64,000 nucleotides of DNA from Hysterangium stoloniferum (GCA_015178975.1 WHVD01000001.1:3410001-3474000), one strand, 5' to 3'; shown: positions 47,982-60,248, numbered from the stretch's first letter. The notes: generated by a model from the sequence alone, not told the origin. Numbers and translations: made by a program.

Positions 47982-48390
47982 TGTTAGGACCAGAAAACCT
48001 GCTGGGTCCCAGGTCCTACTCTATATGTCTTTATCTCTCTCTCACAGTATGGCCCACCAACTGGGCCCCACCCACATATCCCAGATCCCTTAGGCACTTG
48101 GAGATCTTGTCCCAATCTGCCCCTGAACCTGGTTGACATCTGGGTTATTATATCCCCTGTATATGTTCCTGTTCTGTCCCAGCCTTGTCCCTAGTATGGA
48201 CACCCCTGCCTTGTTTCTTGTTTGCCTGTTTTGTCTTTTTGTCCAACCAGATTTGTAGTACAATAATCTTTAATTCTATATAGTCTAGCCTATGAATGTA
48301 CTTACAATCTGATCAGAAAATCAACTTAGCCTACCTCTAGTACTCTACCAGTTAGTTCTCGACTTGTACCAGCATATTCTCAAAACAAAG
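47982..48390 (+). repeat. Old LTR fragment (copy B)
   Basis: It begins TGTTAGGACCAGAAAACCTG, close to the start of the solo LTR at 60388 (TGTTATGACCGGAAATCCTG), and shares copy A blocks. CpG is nearly gone. The right end is not defined. These copies seem to belong to one or two related LTR families, probably of gypsy type. Confidence 0.6.
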
Positions 48391-49840
48391 GTCTTGCCTT
48401 CAAGGCATGATAATTTGAGCCTGGAGATGTTGGGGTTGTGACAGGTCATCAAGATTGTCAAAAAGCAACTAGTCATTAGAATTACATATCAAACAGATAA
48501 CTGCTTGTTGGTATGTATGTCTCTGGGGTCTCATATGCTAATTAACTGATTGTTAAGTTCCAGATCTTGGGGTGGAATTTCCAGTGGATATTCCAGACAC
48601 TTCCTGGAACATGTCCACGGAGTTTTGGAGAATTAGTCTGGGAGTTTCCAGGGATTAGTTCAGGAGTATTGGAATATTACCAGAGTACAGATGGACTTGG
48701 CTTCAGCTTATGTGCTGTGCCCTTATGCACTCACTCAGGTGTCTATATTTTGGAGGGTGGATATATGCCAGTGTTTATGGATACTTGGAGTTCTGGAGAG
48801 TTCTGGATATTGAGTGTACAGAAAAACAGAAGGGATCAGAAACTAAGTTGAGATACAAATTAATTTGAGATTAAAACTAAAGAGTAAGTACATGACTATG
48901 GAAGACTATATACATAGATGTTCCAACAATTGTACTACAAATGTAGAAGTATAATAAGACCTATTTGAAAAGGTTTCCAAACTAAGCATACAATAACAAG
49001 TCAGATAAATGGGAAAACAAGGATGGGGACAGATCAGGAAATAAGTAAAAGAACAATAAACAAGTGAATGAACAACTGTTAACCTGTCAGTTATCAAATA
49101 TGGAACAAGGATGAGGTTCAAAAGTCTGGGAACTAGAAATGTTCCATGGATGGAAGTCAGGTTGGAAAGTTATGGAAAGTTACAGAGAATTGAAGTATCC
49201 AGGAATGGGTTGTAACAGAAGGTTGGACCATGGACCAAAGTATCTAGAACAAACACCCAAAGTCTGACAGGAAGCCCAGGCCAGAAAATGACTAGGGACA
49301 TGTGGAGAACTCAACTGTTAAAGGGCAGAGTCTGATGGGTTCTGAGTCATAACAGAAGGTGTCCAGTCGAGGGTAGAATACCAGAATGGGATTTGGATTG
49401 AAGGGTACTTGAGGGATGAAGGTTGGGTTCTGGTGGATTCCAGATCTTGATACTGGTCTGGAAGATGGTTTGGAACCTGATATTATATCCAGGAAATAGT
49501 CCATGGAGTCTCTGGGAATGGGACTTCACACTGATACATGGTTGCTGGTTCCCTTTTTAGGCAGACATCCCATCACCTAGCTATAAGTCAGTGTGCCAGG
49601 AAGTGAAAAAACTGAAAGCAGTGGAGGTGTTCAGCTAGCAGAAAGCTTCTACAATGGTTAGCATGCTGTTTACTGAGGATTCCATCATGAAGTTGTGAGA
49701 TTTGTTGGGATGTCATTGTTTTCCACAGTTGCTTCTAAAGAGGGTAGTCACATGTGTGGAGGCACCAGACTGATGGGTGTTCAAAATAGACATTTGAAGA
49801 GTAAGTCACATGCATGAGGCACTGAGCTGAGAGGTTCTCC
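48391..49840. repeat. CpG-depleted transposon remnants
   Basis: A stretch near 48690 (GGACTTGGCTTCAGCTTA) matches the reverse complement of a segment near the 3' end of the solo LTR at 61120, so an inverted LTR fragment is likely; a related piece lies near 47870. No coding sequence survives. Confidence 0.45.
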
Positions 49841-49846
49841 AAAAGA

Positions 49847-50345
49847 ATGTCTGAAGAAGGGGTGGCCAGGCCAAAACTCAAGAAGAAAGAAATTGAATGT
49901 CAGGAGCCTAGAAAGTATGATAACTCAATACCCAGTCAATCAACAGATTGTAAGCAGGTGAGTCAATTGTATCCAAGGATGACTGCACAAATAATAACCA
50001 ACTGTGTCAAAAATGACCTAAAAAGTTCCATATGGAAAGGGTGACTGAAAAGGTCTTTTGTGTGAGTGACAACACACTATTGATAGTGTCATCAAGGAGT
50101 CTTGAAAAGAGACTGGGTCAACTGGTAGCATGTGAGTTAAGAGCTACTGTAATGCTTGCTGTCCAGGCCATGCACTTCATCAATTCCATCAATGAATCCC
50201 ATGTCTCATCCAAAACAGTCTTGAGGACCTTGAAACAGCATGGTTTAAAAGCTGTAGTCAAAGCAAAAAGGCCCTTGCTCAAGGCTCAACATACAGTAGA
50301 AAGGCCAGGTTATGTTAGGGCAACACTAACAAGGCTACCAAAACA
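49847..50345 (+). pseudogene. Tc1/mariner-type transposase fragment (N-terminal DNA-binding part)
   Basis: Two overlapping frames carry the remnant. The second contains HVSSKTVLRTLKQHGLKA followed by KAKRPLLKAQH, a good match to the second helix-turn-helix of Tc1 transposases (pattern S-x-x-T-V-x-R-x-L-K-x-x-G-L-K-A). The DDE catalytic domain is missing; homology ends at about 50330. CpG is almost absent. It is an old truncated copy without visible terminal inverted repeats. Confidence 0.65.
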
Positions 50346-51494
50346 CAAAGAAGGAAAGAGAGATAAGACAAGGATAAGGAATAAAAGTTCTAATGACTTA
50401 GAATATAACACTTGTATGTATGTTTATCATCCATTTATATTGCTATAAAATATTTAATCTTTTTTTCTATGCTTTCTCAGGCTATTTTAGTGTTTTTTAC
50501 TTCAATCCCTCTCCCTCTCCCTCTCCCTCTCAATTGTTATATTCCTCCTCTTCTATTGAATGCTTTCTTAAGGTACAAGGTGAGTCCTGGCCTTTAATTC
50601 ATTTTTTGCTTGGTTTAATAAATTAAAATATATTATTTGATAAAGTTGGCCCCTTTGTGCCACCTTTTTGCCCTGTCACCCTTTCTGTCCCCTTTTATAA
50701 ATCTCCAGGTATGTTATTTTAGATGCTATTTCTTAGCTCAAAATTATTTACAATTTATTTTTGCATTTTTGGCCTATTTTAGGATTCATTCTCTCTAAGG
50801 TTTCTTTTTCCACTTTCCTTCCTTTCCTCTTCTGACCTCTTCTGACAGCTCTTCTTTGTCTACTGCTGCTGCTTTCCTTGCCATTATTTGGCTTTTTTTT
50901 TTGTGTATCAGTGATGTGCTTGCCAGTTGGAGGAGGTGTACCTTACAGGTTGAACAAGCCTATTGAGTGTGAAGTGCACCTGCACAGCCTTATGTAGTTT
51001 GCTGTTGCCAAGTACCTCTTTCACTCAGCGGTGCAAGGGGCTTAACCTGGGTCATGTGCATTAATCTTTGGATCTGTACATTGACTGAGGGGTCACATAT
51101 AAGCCTTCCTATCTTTGCACTGTCTTGTGGTGATTTCTCTGTTTGGTGTTCCATTCTGGTGGGAATTTGGCTAGGTTCCAGATAAGCCATATAGCTCTCT
51201 TGATCATATTTTATTGGAGTTTTCTCTGGACCTTTTCCTTGGATTAGACTCTGGATTTGTCTACTCTTTCAAATTTGACATCCTTCTGCTCCTCCTATTG
51301 TTTGTGGCTGCTTCCAGATAGTCAGGCAATATTCAAGGTGAATTCCATTTTTGATATTTATTGTGCACTTTTCTAACAATCAAATAGTTTATATCAGTGT
51401 ATTTCTTACATTTTTCTTGGCCTCCTGATTTTGCTACACACTATTTGCATTTCACATTCCATCTCTCCCACCGAATTCAGCTGATCTATCCATT
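50346..51494. other. CpG-poor spacer between transposon remnants
   Basis: A short run of CCCTCTC-type pyrimidine repeat is at 50505-50530. Nothing coding. The 5' end of the Helitron should lie here or in the preceding few hundred bases but no terminal signature could be fixed. Confidence 0.4.
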
Positions 51495-54400
51495 ATGGAT
51501 CCTCCTCAAACACCTGAACACCATTGCCAGCAAGAGCGAGATGAGGAGTGTAGGCAGCATTTGCAAATGACCTCTCCAACTGTCCACCGTGAACGTTCTA
51601 ATGTGCAGAATCAGTTACATGCTATTCCACTACCTCCTTAACCATTCTGACAACCTCCAGTGGGTGCAGGCCCATCTCATGATGATCCATTTTTGGTTCC
51701 TGGGCATCCTGTGGTCTTGCCTTACCATGGTAGAAATCCTCCTGCACCCCAGTATGTACCTCTGCCACCATTGCAGCCTCCACAGAATCCACATAGACCT
51801 GGACCTGAAAATCATGGTGTGCCATCCCCACTTGGCTCTGCTGCAGTAGCTGCCATGCATGCTCAGACTGAAGCTCTACAAGCAGCTTTGCAACCTTCTC
51901 AGCATACATGTGTAAATGCAAATATACCTCAACAACCACAGGCACAAGTACCTATTTTGCAATTAGCACCACCACAACACCACCATCAACCTCTGTACCC
52001 ATTACCACTTATTCAGCATGGTCAGCCAGCAGCAAATGCAACTGCACAGGTTCCACCTCCTGTTATGCCTCCACCTCCTGCTATGCCTCCACCTCCAGCC
52101 ATTCTACAGCCAGCAGCAAATGCAGCTGCACAACCACAGCTACAATGGGTTCCACCTCCTGTTATGCCTCCACCTTTTGCTATGCCTCCACCTCCTGCCA
52201 TTCTACAGCCTGCAGCCATACCTCCACCTCCACCTCCTGTTGCACAATTACCCATTGGATGGCAACCAGTTGTGGAGGCCAGGTTTCCAAGACATGACTT
52301 GGGGCATATGAACATACAGTGTCCAGACTGTGGAGCCTTTCACTGGATAGATGAGCATCTGGTAAATAGCTCCAAGATACATCCAAAATTTGGCAAGTGT
52401 TGCAAGCAAGGAAAGGTGGCCCATCCAATACTTGAGCCAGTTCCTCACACTTTGAGGTCCCTCCTTGAGAATAATACAGACAATGGCAAGGAATTTTGGA
52501 AGAATATTCAGGCATATAATAATGCATTTGCATTTACATCACTTGGTGTCAATTTGGATGAGTCTGTCTTGCAAGGTGGTGGTGGCCCATATGTCTTCAA
52601 AATTCATAGTGAATTGTATCACCAGCATGGTGCCTTGGTTCCTTACACAGAAGGTGTATCATGTAGTTATGCTCAGCTTTATATCCATGATCCTGCATTG
52701 GCAGAGGAGAATGGACTGAGGCAGGCATTGCAGCAGAGGCAGAATCACAGGGCAAATCGAAACCTAAACAACCAAACCTTTTCTGACCTCCAGGATATGA
52801 TGGAGCAATATAATCCCTTTATAGAACTCTATCGCCAGGCACATGAACGATTGAGGACACAGGCAGAGACTCCAAGGTTACATGTTAGACTGAGCTACAA
52901 AGCTTTTAATGATCCACGATGGTACAACCTTCCAACCAGTGATGAACTTGCAGTCATTCTCCCTGGAGAGGGTGACACAGGTCATGGTGATCCAAGGGAT
53001 ATTATTGTTCAGAGAAGGGGTGGCCAGTTCCATCATGTGCATGATGCACAAGCCATTTATACACCCTTCATTATGTCATGCTCTTCCCCAGGGATGAGCA
53101 TGGTTGGTCATGGGACATTCCCTATGCAAATCAAAATTGGCAGCCCAGCCTGGACAACAGGATGAAGAAGGTGAAGATGAAGATAAAAGTCGCAAAGTGA
53201 CCCAATGTGAATATTATGCCTACCACCTATTTCCCAGAGCAAATGAAGCCATGACCATTTTTTATGCACAAAAGCTATTCCAGCAGTATATTGTCAATGC
53301 CTGGGCCATAACAGAACAGTGCAGATTAAGATTTCTGAGGGATAATCAACCAAGGTTATGTGCAGAACTTTACAACCAGGTGGTTGATGCATTTACAAAT
53401 CAGGATGTCAATACAGATGCTAATAATATTGGTCAGAGGGTGATACTACCTTCTTCATTTGCTGGGGGTTCAAGGGATATGAGGCAAAGTCTACAGAATT
53501 CATTTGCAATTGCATGCAAGTATGGCAATGCCAGCTGCTTCATCACTATGACTGCCAATCCCAATTGGGAGGAGGTTACCCATGAATTGCTTCCTGGCCA
53601 GACTTCTGCTGATCATCCTGATTTGGTCTCCCATGTCTTTGCTGCCAAGAAGGCTAAGTTGCTCAAGATGATTACAGAGGACCACATCTTTGGTAGAACA
53701 GTAGCCCATATCCATGTTATTGAATTCCAAAAGTGTGATCTTCCACACATGCACTGCCTCATATGGTTTGATGACCAGAAATAAGCCAAGGACACCAGAA
53801 GATGTTGACTCAATGGTTTCTGCCTGTTTTCCAGATCCTGAAACACATCTCAGACTATTTAATTTAGTAGGGCAACTCATGACCCATGGTCCCTGTGGAA
53901 CTGATCATCCAAATGCTGCCTGTATGGTAGATAAGACATGTAGTAAACACTATCCAAAGGAGTGGTGTGAAGACACCATTGTCAATGAGGAAGGCTATCC
54001 AACATGCCATCACCCTAACAATGGAAGGGTTTATGAAACTCCCAAGTTTACATATGACAACAGACATATTGTCCCTTACTCCCCTATTTTGATTCTCACC
54101 TTTGAATGCCACATCAATGTAGAGTTGACCTTTACCAATAGGTCAATGAAGTACATGCATAAATACTGTTACAAGGGCCATGATCGTACAACTATGGAAT
54201 TTGGAACAACACCAGATGAGATTCAATAGTACCTTGATGCACATTATGTCAGTGCACATGAGTCTGTCTGGCGATTAATGCACAATGAACTCCACATCCA
54301 GGTTCCTGTAGTAATGGCACTTTATGTCCATCTCCCTGGGGAAAACACTGTACTTTTGGATGGTGATCAAGGTCCTGCTGAGGCATTGCAAAGGGCAGAG

Positions 54401-54790
54401 CATTCAGGGGCAACTCTCATGGCTTATTTTGAGGCTAATGCTAAGGATCTCATTGGATATATAATGGATGGCATGCCAAGGATACATTTTATATGGACTT
54501 TCCTGAGTATTTCACATTTGTACCCAAGACTAAATCATGGAAGCCACATCAACATGGCTTTTCCATAGGGTGTATTCATTTTGTTAATATTGCCAGTGGG
54601 GAAAGATTCCACCTCTGTACATTGCTCACTGTTGTCAAAGGTGCCACCTCATTTGAACAGCTCAGGACCTTTCAGGGTGAGACTTATACCACATTTCAAC
54701 AAGCCTGTGTTGCATGTGGTTTGCTTGAAGATGATTGCCAGTGGCACATGTGCCTCACAGAAGCCAGCCACATAGAGTCTGGGTTTTAAC
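51495..54790 (+). pseudogene. Helitron Rep (HUH endonuclease) region, broken
   Basis: It starts MDPPQTPEHHCQQERDEE at 51495, but TAA (51639) and TGA (51648) interrupt it after 48 codons. Reading in the same frame resumes with a Pro/Gln-rich stretch, a zinc-like motif (CPDCGAFHWIDEH with CC downstream) and the Helitron N-terminal domain (NNAFAFTSLGVNLD). After a frameshift near 53100-53160 come QCEYYAYHLFPR, FITMTANPNW and the HUH motif PHMHCLIWF. A frame change near 53775, a TAG at 54227 and a further shift near 54480 follow; the last part contains FTFVPKTKSW and ERFHLCTLLTVVKGATSFE. The catalytic Tyr motif is probably around YMHKYCYKGHD. No function is expected from this copy. Confidence 0.85.
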
Positions 54791-55013
54791 TTTGTAGATT
54801 GTTTGCTATCATTTTGACCATGTCCTCTGCACAACCCCATGAACTCTGGAATGACTTTAAAATATTTCTTTGTGATGATTTGAAGTTTATACTTCAGCAA
54901 GAACATGGCATTCATAATCCATCACCAAACAGCATTTACAGTATGACTTTGGTCTCTATGAGATTGATAAAATCCTCCGCTATTCTGGAAAGTCCCTCTC
55001 ACACTATCCAATC

Positions 55014-56502
55014 ATGCCAAACTGCACTGATGATTGGGATGGGATTATTGGCAACCATCTCATTAAGGAGCAGTCAGAGTATGATGTTGATATTGAGCAT
55101 TCCAGTGCCCAAGCTAATCTTGAAAAGTGCAATCCTGAACAACAAGCTGTCTTTGAGACTATCATGAAGGCAGTAGATGAGGAACAGCAAGGCAAATTGT
55201 TTTTTGTGAATGGTCCAGATGGTACTGGCAAGTCCTTTGTATGGAATACTCTGGCACATGCATGTCATGCCAAAGGCTATATTGTGCTTTGTGTGGCATC
55301 TTCTGGAATTGCATCAATGATTCTCAAGGGTGGTTGCACTTCTCATAGCACATTTTCAATCCCTGTTCCCTGTGAGAAGGATGCTCTATGTCATATCAAA
55401 AAGGGTTCAGAAAAAGCAGAGCTCATGAAGAAAGTCCGACTGATTATCTGGGATGAAGTTCCAATGCAGTTATGTTTCACATGTGAGGCAGTTGACAGAA
55501 CTCTAAGGGATTTATTAGACAAGGAGGATCTTCCCTTTGGAGGGATTCCTGTTGCCTGGGGAGGTGACTTTCAGCAGACTTTGCCTGTTGGGTTCAAAAG
55601 AACAGATCATTGGACAATGTATCCAGAAATCAGACCTGTGGAGGCATATCAAGGTACTCTTCTTAAAAAAGAATATGCGGGTGGACCAGGATGATCCAGA
55701 CAGTCAACAGTTTGCTCAGTGGCTATTGGATATAGGCCATGGGAAGGATTTACCTTTGGATCATACAATGGATATCCCTCCTCATATGATCTGTGGTCCA
55801 GAAATGTCTAATCTAATTGCAGAGATATATCCAGACATCCATGTGGATAGAGACCAAAGAGATTGGCAAGATGAAGATTTCTTAGACCGGGCAATTCTGT
55901 GTCCAAGGAATTCAGAAGTAGATGAGATTAATTCGGGACTTCTGAATAAATTCCCTGGAGAGAGTCATGTGTACCATAGTGCCGATACTGCAGAGGGAGA
56001 TAGTGAGACAGAGATGTATCCTGTAGAGTATTTGAACAGCCTGAATTTTGGTGGAATTTCACCGAGTTGACTTGAGGTGAAGCCAGGAATACCTTTGATG
56101 CTGTTATGGAACATAGATCCACAGAGGAGACTTTTCAATGGGACACAATTGGAATCGGCAAAAATGGAAAATCATTTGCTTCAAGTGTGGATTCTAACTG
56201 GACCATGTACTGGGAAACTGGCATTTCTTTCATGGATCAAAATAATTACAAATGATGATCAACTGCCATTTAAACTGCATTGTATTCAGTTTCCAGTGCA
56301 GTTGGCATTTGCAATGACAATTAACAAGTCACAGGGACAGTCTTTAAAAGTGGTGGGAATAGATTTGAGAATGGCAGTGTTTGGACACAGGCAATTGTAT
56401 GCGGGACTTTCAAGGGGTAGAAGTTGGAATAGGATAAAAATATTATTAAAGGAGACAAAGAGAACAGCGAATATAGTGTACAAAGATGTATTATTAGATT
56501 GA
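55014..56502 (+). pseudogene. Helitron PIF1-type helicase region, broken
   Basis: Helicase motifs are in order: NPEQQAVFETIM, Walker A GPDGTGKSF, VASSGIASMILKGG, Walker B LIIWDEVPM, GGDFQQTLPV, then after a frameshift near 55680 the segment AILCPRNSEVDEIN, and after TGA at 56068 the C-terminal part with GIPLMLLWNIDP, FAMTINKSQGQSL and RQLYAGLSRGRS. The last stop is at 56500-56502. The family normally encodes Rep and helicase in one protein, so the breaks mark decay. Confidence 0.88.
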
Positions 56503-56557
56503 AGTTTTAATGTATTTATTGAATTTGTTTTAATTGATTTTTTTGAACAGTGATTGT

Positions 56558-56613
56558 GATATGTAAATACTTAGAAATGCTCAGAATACTTAGAAGTCCT
56601 CAGAAATACTTAA
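56558..56613. repeat. Degenerate ~18-nt repeat near the Helitron 3' side
   Basis: Three imperfect units of the type AAATACTTAGAA followed by GCTCAG or CCTCAG. The unit CCTCAGAAATACTTAA (56598-56613) occurs again at 60265-60280, on the far side of the tandem arrays. Confidence 0.6.
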
Positions 56614-56893
56614 GATATAAGTTAATTCACATCATCCATCCATATATATGAATTTTGCTTGGTGGGTTGTGGGTCCATGTTGTCTTTTTTAGTAAGGCAG
56701 GTGCCCAGCTTATGTCAGCAGAGGCATTTTGGCTGCTGTGGAAGCAATTGTGCCATCACAGGAGTATTTGGCATGCCACAGGAGTATTATTGCCATGCCG
56801 CAGGAGCATTTTCACCCGCACGGAATTATGTTATGCACATGCAGAAGCATTCTATACATGCGCGGAATTATTTTATACATGTGTGGCATTTTC

Positions 56894-57552
56894 AACCGTG
56901 CACCCATCCGCCCACTCCCATCCACCGTGCACCCACTCCCATCCACCGTGCACCCACTCCCATCCACCGTGCACCCACTCCCATCCACCGTGCACCCACT
57001 CCCATCCACCGTGCACCCACTCCCATCCACCGTGCACCCACTCCCATCCACCGTGCACCCACTCCCATCCACCGTGCACCCACTCCCATCCACCGTGCAC
57101 CCACTCCCATCCACCGTGCACCCACTCCCACCCACTCCCATCCACCGTGCACCCACTCCCACCCACTCCCATCCACCGTGCACCCACTCCCATCCACCGT
57201 GCACCCACTCCCATCCACTGTGCACCCATCCACTGTGCACCCATCCACGATGTACCCATCCAGGATGTACCCATCCAGGATGTACCCATCCACGATGTAC
57301 CCATCCACGATGTACCCATCCACGATGTACCCATCCACGATGTACCCATCCACGATGCACCCATCCATGATGCACCCACTCCCAATGCACCCACTCCCAT
57401 CCACAGTGCACCCACTCCCATCCACAGTGCACCCACTCCCATCCACAGTGCACCCACTCCCATCCACAGTGCACCCACTCCCATCCACAGTGCACCCACT
57501 CCCATCCACAGTGCACCCACTCCCATCCACAGTGCACCCACTCCCATCCATT
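56894..57552. repeat. Minisatellite with 21-nt and 15-nt units
   Basis: About 14 copies of a 21-nt unit (translating as HPLPSTV in one frame), then about 10 copies of a shorter 15-nt unit (CCCATCCACGATGTA and variants), then about 7 more 21-nt copies with CACAGTG in place of CACCGTG. The 15-nt unit looks like the 21-nt unit lacking CCCACT. All units are multiples of three, so several frames stay open for hundreds of codons. Confidence 0.93.
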
Positions 57553-57671
57553 AACACATGCCTGCCTGCCCACCAGGCACAAACTGGCAAAGTGCGTTCC
57601 ATTTGCCAATGCATGCACGTACTGCACCTGTTCGCAGTGCGCTGTGCCCATTTGTGCCTGATTGGGCACAC

Positions 57672-59140
57672 ACCCTGCTCTGATCCCCCCCCCTCCAGTT
57701 GGTGCGTGTCCCCTTTCCTTCTCTCTTCAGCCTCCTCTGATTGTCTTCCTCTCTTTCCTCCAGGGATGTGTGTGTCCCCTTTCCTTCTCTCTTTGCCCCC
57801 CCTCTGTCTTTCCCCCAGATGCTATGTGTCCCCTTTCCTTCTCTCTTTGTCCTCCTCTGAGTGTCCTCCTCTCTGTCCTCCAGCCAGTAAGTGTTCCCTT
57901 TCCCTTCCTATCCTCTGATCAGCCACCTCTCTTACCTCCAGCCAGTGCACATTCCCTTTCCTTCTCTGATTGGCCTCCTCTCTTTCCTCTAGCTGGTGTG
58001 CCTTCCCTTTCCCTCTCTCTCTGTCCTCTTCTGATCAGCCCCCTCTCTTTCCTCCAGCCAGTGCATGTTCCATTTCCCACTCTCTATTCTCCTCTGATTG
58101 GCCTCCTCTTTTCTCCAGCCAGTGCATGTTCCTTTTCACCCTCTCTCTGTCCTCCTCTGATTGGCCCCCTCTCTTTCCTCCAGCCAGTGCATGTTCCTTT
58201 TCCCCCTCTCTCTGTGCTCCTCTGATCGGCCCCCTCTCTTTCCTCCAGCCAGTGTGCATTCCCTTTCCTTCTCTCTCCATCCTCCTCAGACTGGCATCCT
58301 CTCTCTTTCCTCCAGCATGTGCATGTACTGTTTCCCTCTTCCTCTCTCCTCCTCTGACTGGCCCTCTCTCTTTCCTCCAGCCAGTGCATGTACAGTTTCC
58401 TTCTCTTTCTGTCTCCCTCTGACTGGCCTCCTCTCTCTTTCCTCCAGCTGGTGCATCTACCATATCCTTCTTCCTCTGTCCTCTGATCACTGATTGGTCC
58501 CCCCTCTCTTTCCTTCAGCCAGTGCATGTTCTGTTTCCTTCTTCCTCTGTCCTCCTCTAATCAGCCTCCTCTTTCTTTCCTCCAGTGAGTGTGTGTATCA
58601 TTTTCTTCACCTTTGTCCTCCTCTGATTGGCCTCCTCTTTCCTCTAGGTGGTGCGTCCTTCTCTCTCTGGCCTGCTATGATTGGCCTCCTCTCTTTCCTC
58701 CAGCCAGTGTGTGTACCATTTCCTTCACTCTCCATCCTGCTCTGATCGGGCCCCTCTCTCTTTCCTCCAGATGGTGCATGTACCATTTCTTTCTCTCTCC
58801 ATCCTGCTCTGATCAGCCTTCTCTCTCTTTCCTCCAGGTGGTGCATGTACCCTTTCCCTCTTCCTCCATCCTGCTCTGATCGGCCTCCTCTCTCTTTCCT
58901 CCAGGTGGTGCATGTACCCTTTCCTTCTTCCTCCATCCTGCTCTGATTGGCCCCATCTCTCTTTCCTCCAGGGTGCCTGTGCCATTTCCTTCTCTCTTCA
59001 TCCTTTGATCGACCTCCTCTCTCTTTCCTCCAACGAGTGTGTGTACTGTTTCCTTCTCACTTACTCCCCATCTGATTGGCCTCTTGTCTGTCCTCCTGGA
59101 GGTGCATGTCCCCTTTCCTTCTCTCTTTGTCCTCCTCTGA
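57672..59140. repeat. Degenerate tandem array with a ~62-66-nt unit
   Basis: More than twenty imperfect copies of a pyrimidine-rich unit built from CTGATTGGCCTCCTCTC, TTTCCTCCAGCCAGTGCATG and TTCCTTCTCTCT blocks. Copies differ by substitutions and short indels, so the array is older than its neighbours. The spacing of CTCCAGCCAGTG between 57936 and 58244 is about 62-64 nt per step. Confidence 0.88.
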
Positions 59141-59150
59141 TCACAGCAAT

Positions 59151-59320
59151 CCTAAAATAAAAATAATATCCATTAAATAAAAATACAATGCAATAAATTA
59201 AAATAAAATGCAGTAAATTAAAGTGAAATTCAATAAATTAGAATAAAATACAATAAATCAAAATAAAATACATGAATCAAAATGAAATAAGTAAATCAAA
59301 ATAAATAAATCAGCTGACCA
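59151..59320. repeat. A/T-rich ~20-nt tandem repeat
   Basis: About eight imperfect copies of a unit like AAAATACAATAAATTAAAAT, with occasional CAG and TGA variants. It lies between the pyrimidine-rich array and the first 18-nt array. Confidence 0.75.
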
Positions 59321-59361
59321 CATTAATTAGTTGACTGTCAATTCAACCATTGGAACCATTC

Positions 59362-59634
59362 TTCCTTTGGTAACCATTGTTTCCTTTGTAACCATTGTTT
59401 CCTTTGTAACCATTGTTCCTTTTGTAACCATTGTTCCTTTTGTAACCATTGTTCCTTTTGTAACCATTGTTCCTTTTGTAACCATTGTTCCTTTTGTAAC
59501 CATTGTTCCTTTTGTAACCATTGTTCCTTTTGTAACCATTGTTCCTTTTGTAACCATTGTTCCTTTTGTAACCATTGTTCCTTTTGTAACCATTGTTCCT
59601 TTTGTAACCATTGTTCCTTTTGTAACTGTTATTT
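59362..59634. repeat. 18-nt tandem array (CCTTTTGTAACCATTGTT)
   Basis: About fifteen copies, nearly identical; the first few have CCTTTGGTAACC or TTTCCTTTGTAACC variants. The even identity suggests recent expansion. Confidence 0.93.
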
Positions 59635-60248
59635 CCATTCTCTAAACACTTTCCATTCTCTAAACACTTTCCGTTCTTTACACAGTTTCCGTTCTTTACA
59701 CAGTTTCCGTTCTTTACACAGTTTCCGTTCTTTACACAGTTTCCGTTCTTTACACAGTTTCCGTTCTTTACACAGTTTCCGTTCTTTACACAGTTTCCGT
59801 TCTTTACACAGTTTCCGTTCTTTACACAGTTTCCGTTCTGTACACAGTTTCCGTTCTGTACACAGTTTCCATTCTCAGAACACTTTCCGTTCTCAGAACA
59901 CTTTCCGTTCTCTGAACACTTTCCGTTCTCTGAACACTTTCCGTTCTCTGAACACTTTCCGTTCTCTGAACACTTTCCGTTCTCTGAACACTTTCCGTTC
60001 TCTGAACACTTTCCGTTCTCTGAACACTTTCCGTTCTCTGAACACTTTCCGTTCTCTGAACACTTTCCGTTCTCTGAATACTTTCCGTTCTCTGAACACT
60101 TTCCGTTCTCTGAACACTTTCCGTTCTCTGAACACTTTCCGTTCTCTGAACACTTTCCGTTCTCTGAACACTTTCCGTTCTCTGAACACTTTCCGTTCTC
60201 TGAACACTTTCCGTTCTCTGAACACTTTCCGTTCTCTGAACACTTTCC
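59635..60248. repeat. 18-nt tandem array in two subfamilies
   Basis: About ten copies of ACACAGTTTCCGTTCTTT (59675-59870) are followed by about twenty copies of ACACTTTCCGTTCTCTGA (59880-60248), with transition forms at the joints. The two subfamilies share TTTCCGTTCT. One CpG per unit is preserved throughout. The neighbouring CpG-poor transposon sequence does not share this. Confidence 0.93.

Larger units (their letters stand above)
51495..56502 (+). mobile_element. Decayed Helitron (RepHel-type rolling-circle transposon)
   Basis: A Rep/HUH domain region is followed by a PIF1-type helicase on the same strand, the layout of autonomous Helitrons. The DNA is strongly CpG-depleted (four CpG in 52321-52920). 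Several stops and frameshifts break the reading. Termini are not certain; the 3' end may lie beyond the tandem arrays near 60380. Confidence 0.85.

Noticed and set aside
52018..52315. Alternate frames inside the Helitron proline-rich stretch
   Set aside because: Short proline/glutamine codon repeats keep all frames open; the 51660 frame leads into the conserved Rep domain and is preferred.
56655..57918. Long overlapping frames on both strands (up to 419 codons) over the 21/15-nt arrays
   Set aside because: Units are multiples of three without stops, so several frames on both strands stay open together. No conserved domain and no codon bias. Treated as array artefacts.
57662..59160. Frames of 80-187 codons over the pyrimidine-rich array, both strands
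   Set aside because: They are low-complexity repeats of the ~62-66-nt unit and overlap each other in several registers; not coding.
59327..60248. CRISPR-like array
   Set aside because: Repeats are contiguous with no unique spacers, and this is a fungal nuclear sequence. They are minisatellites.
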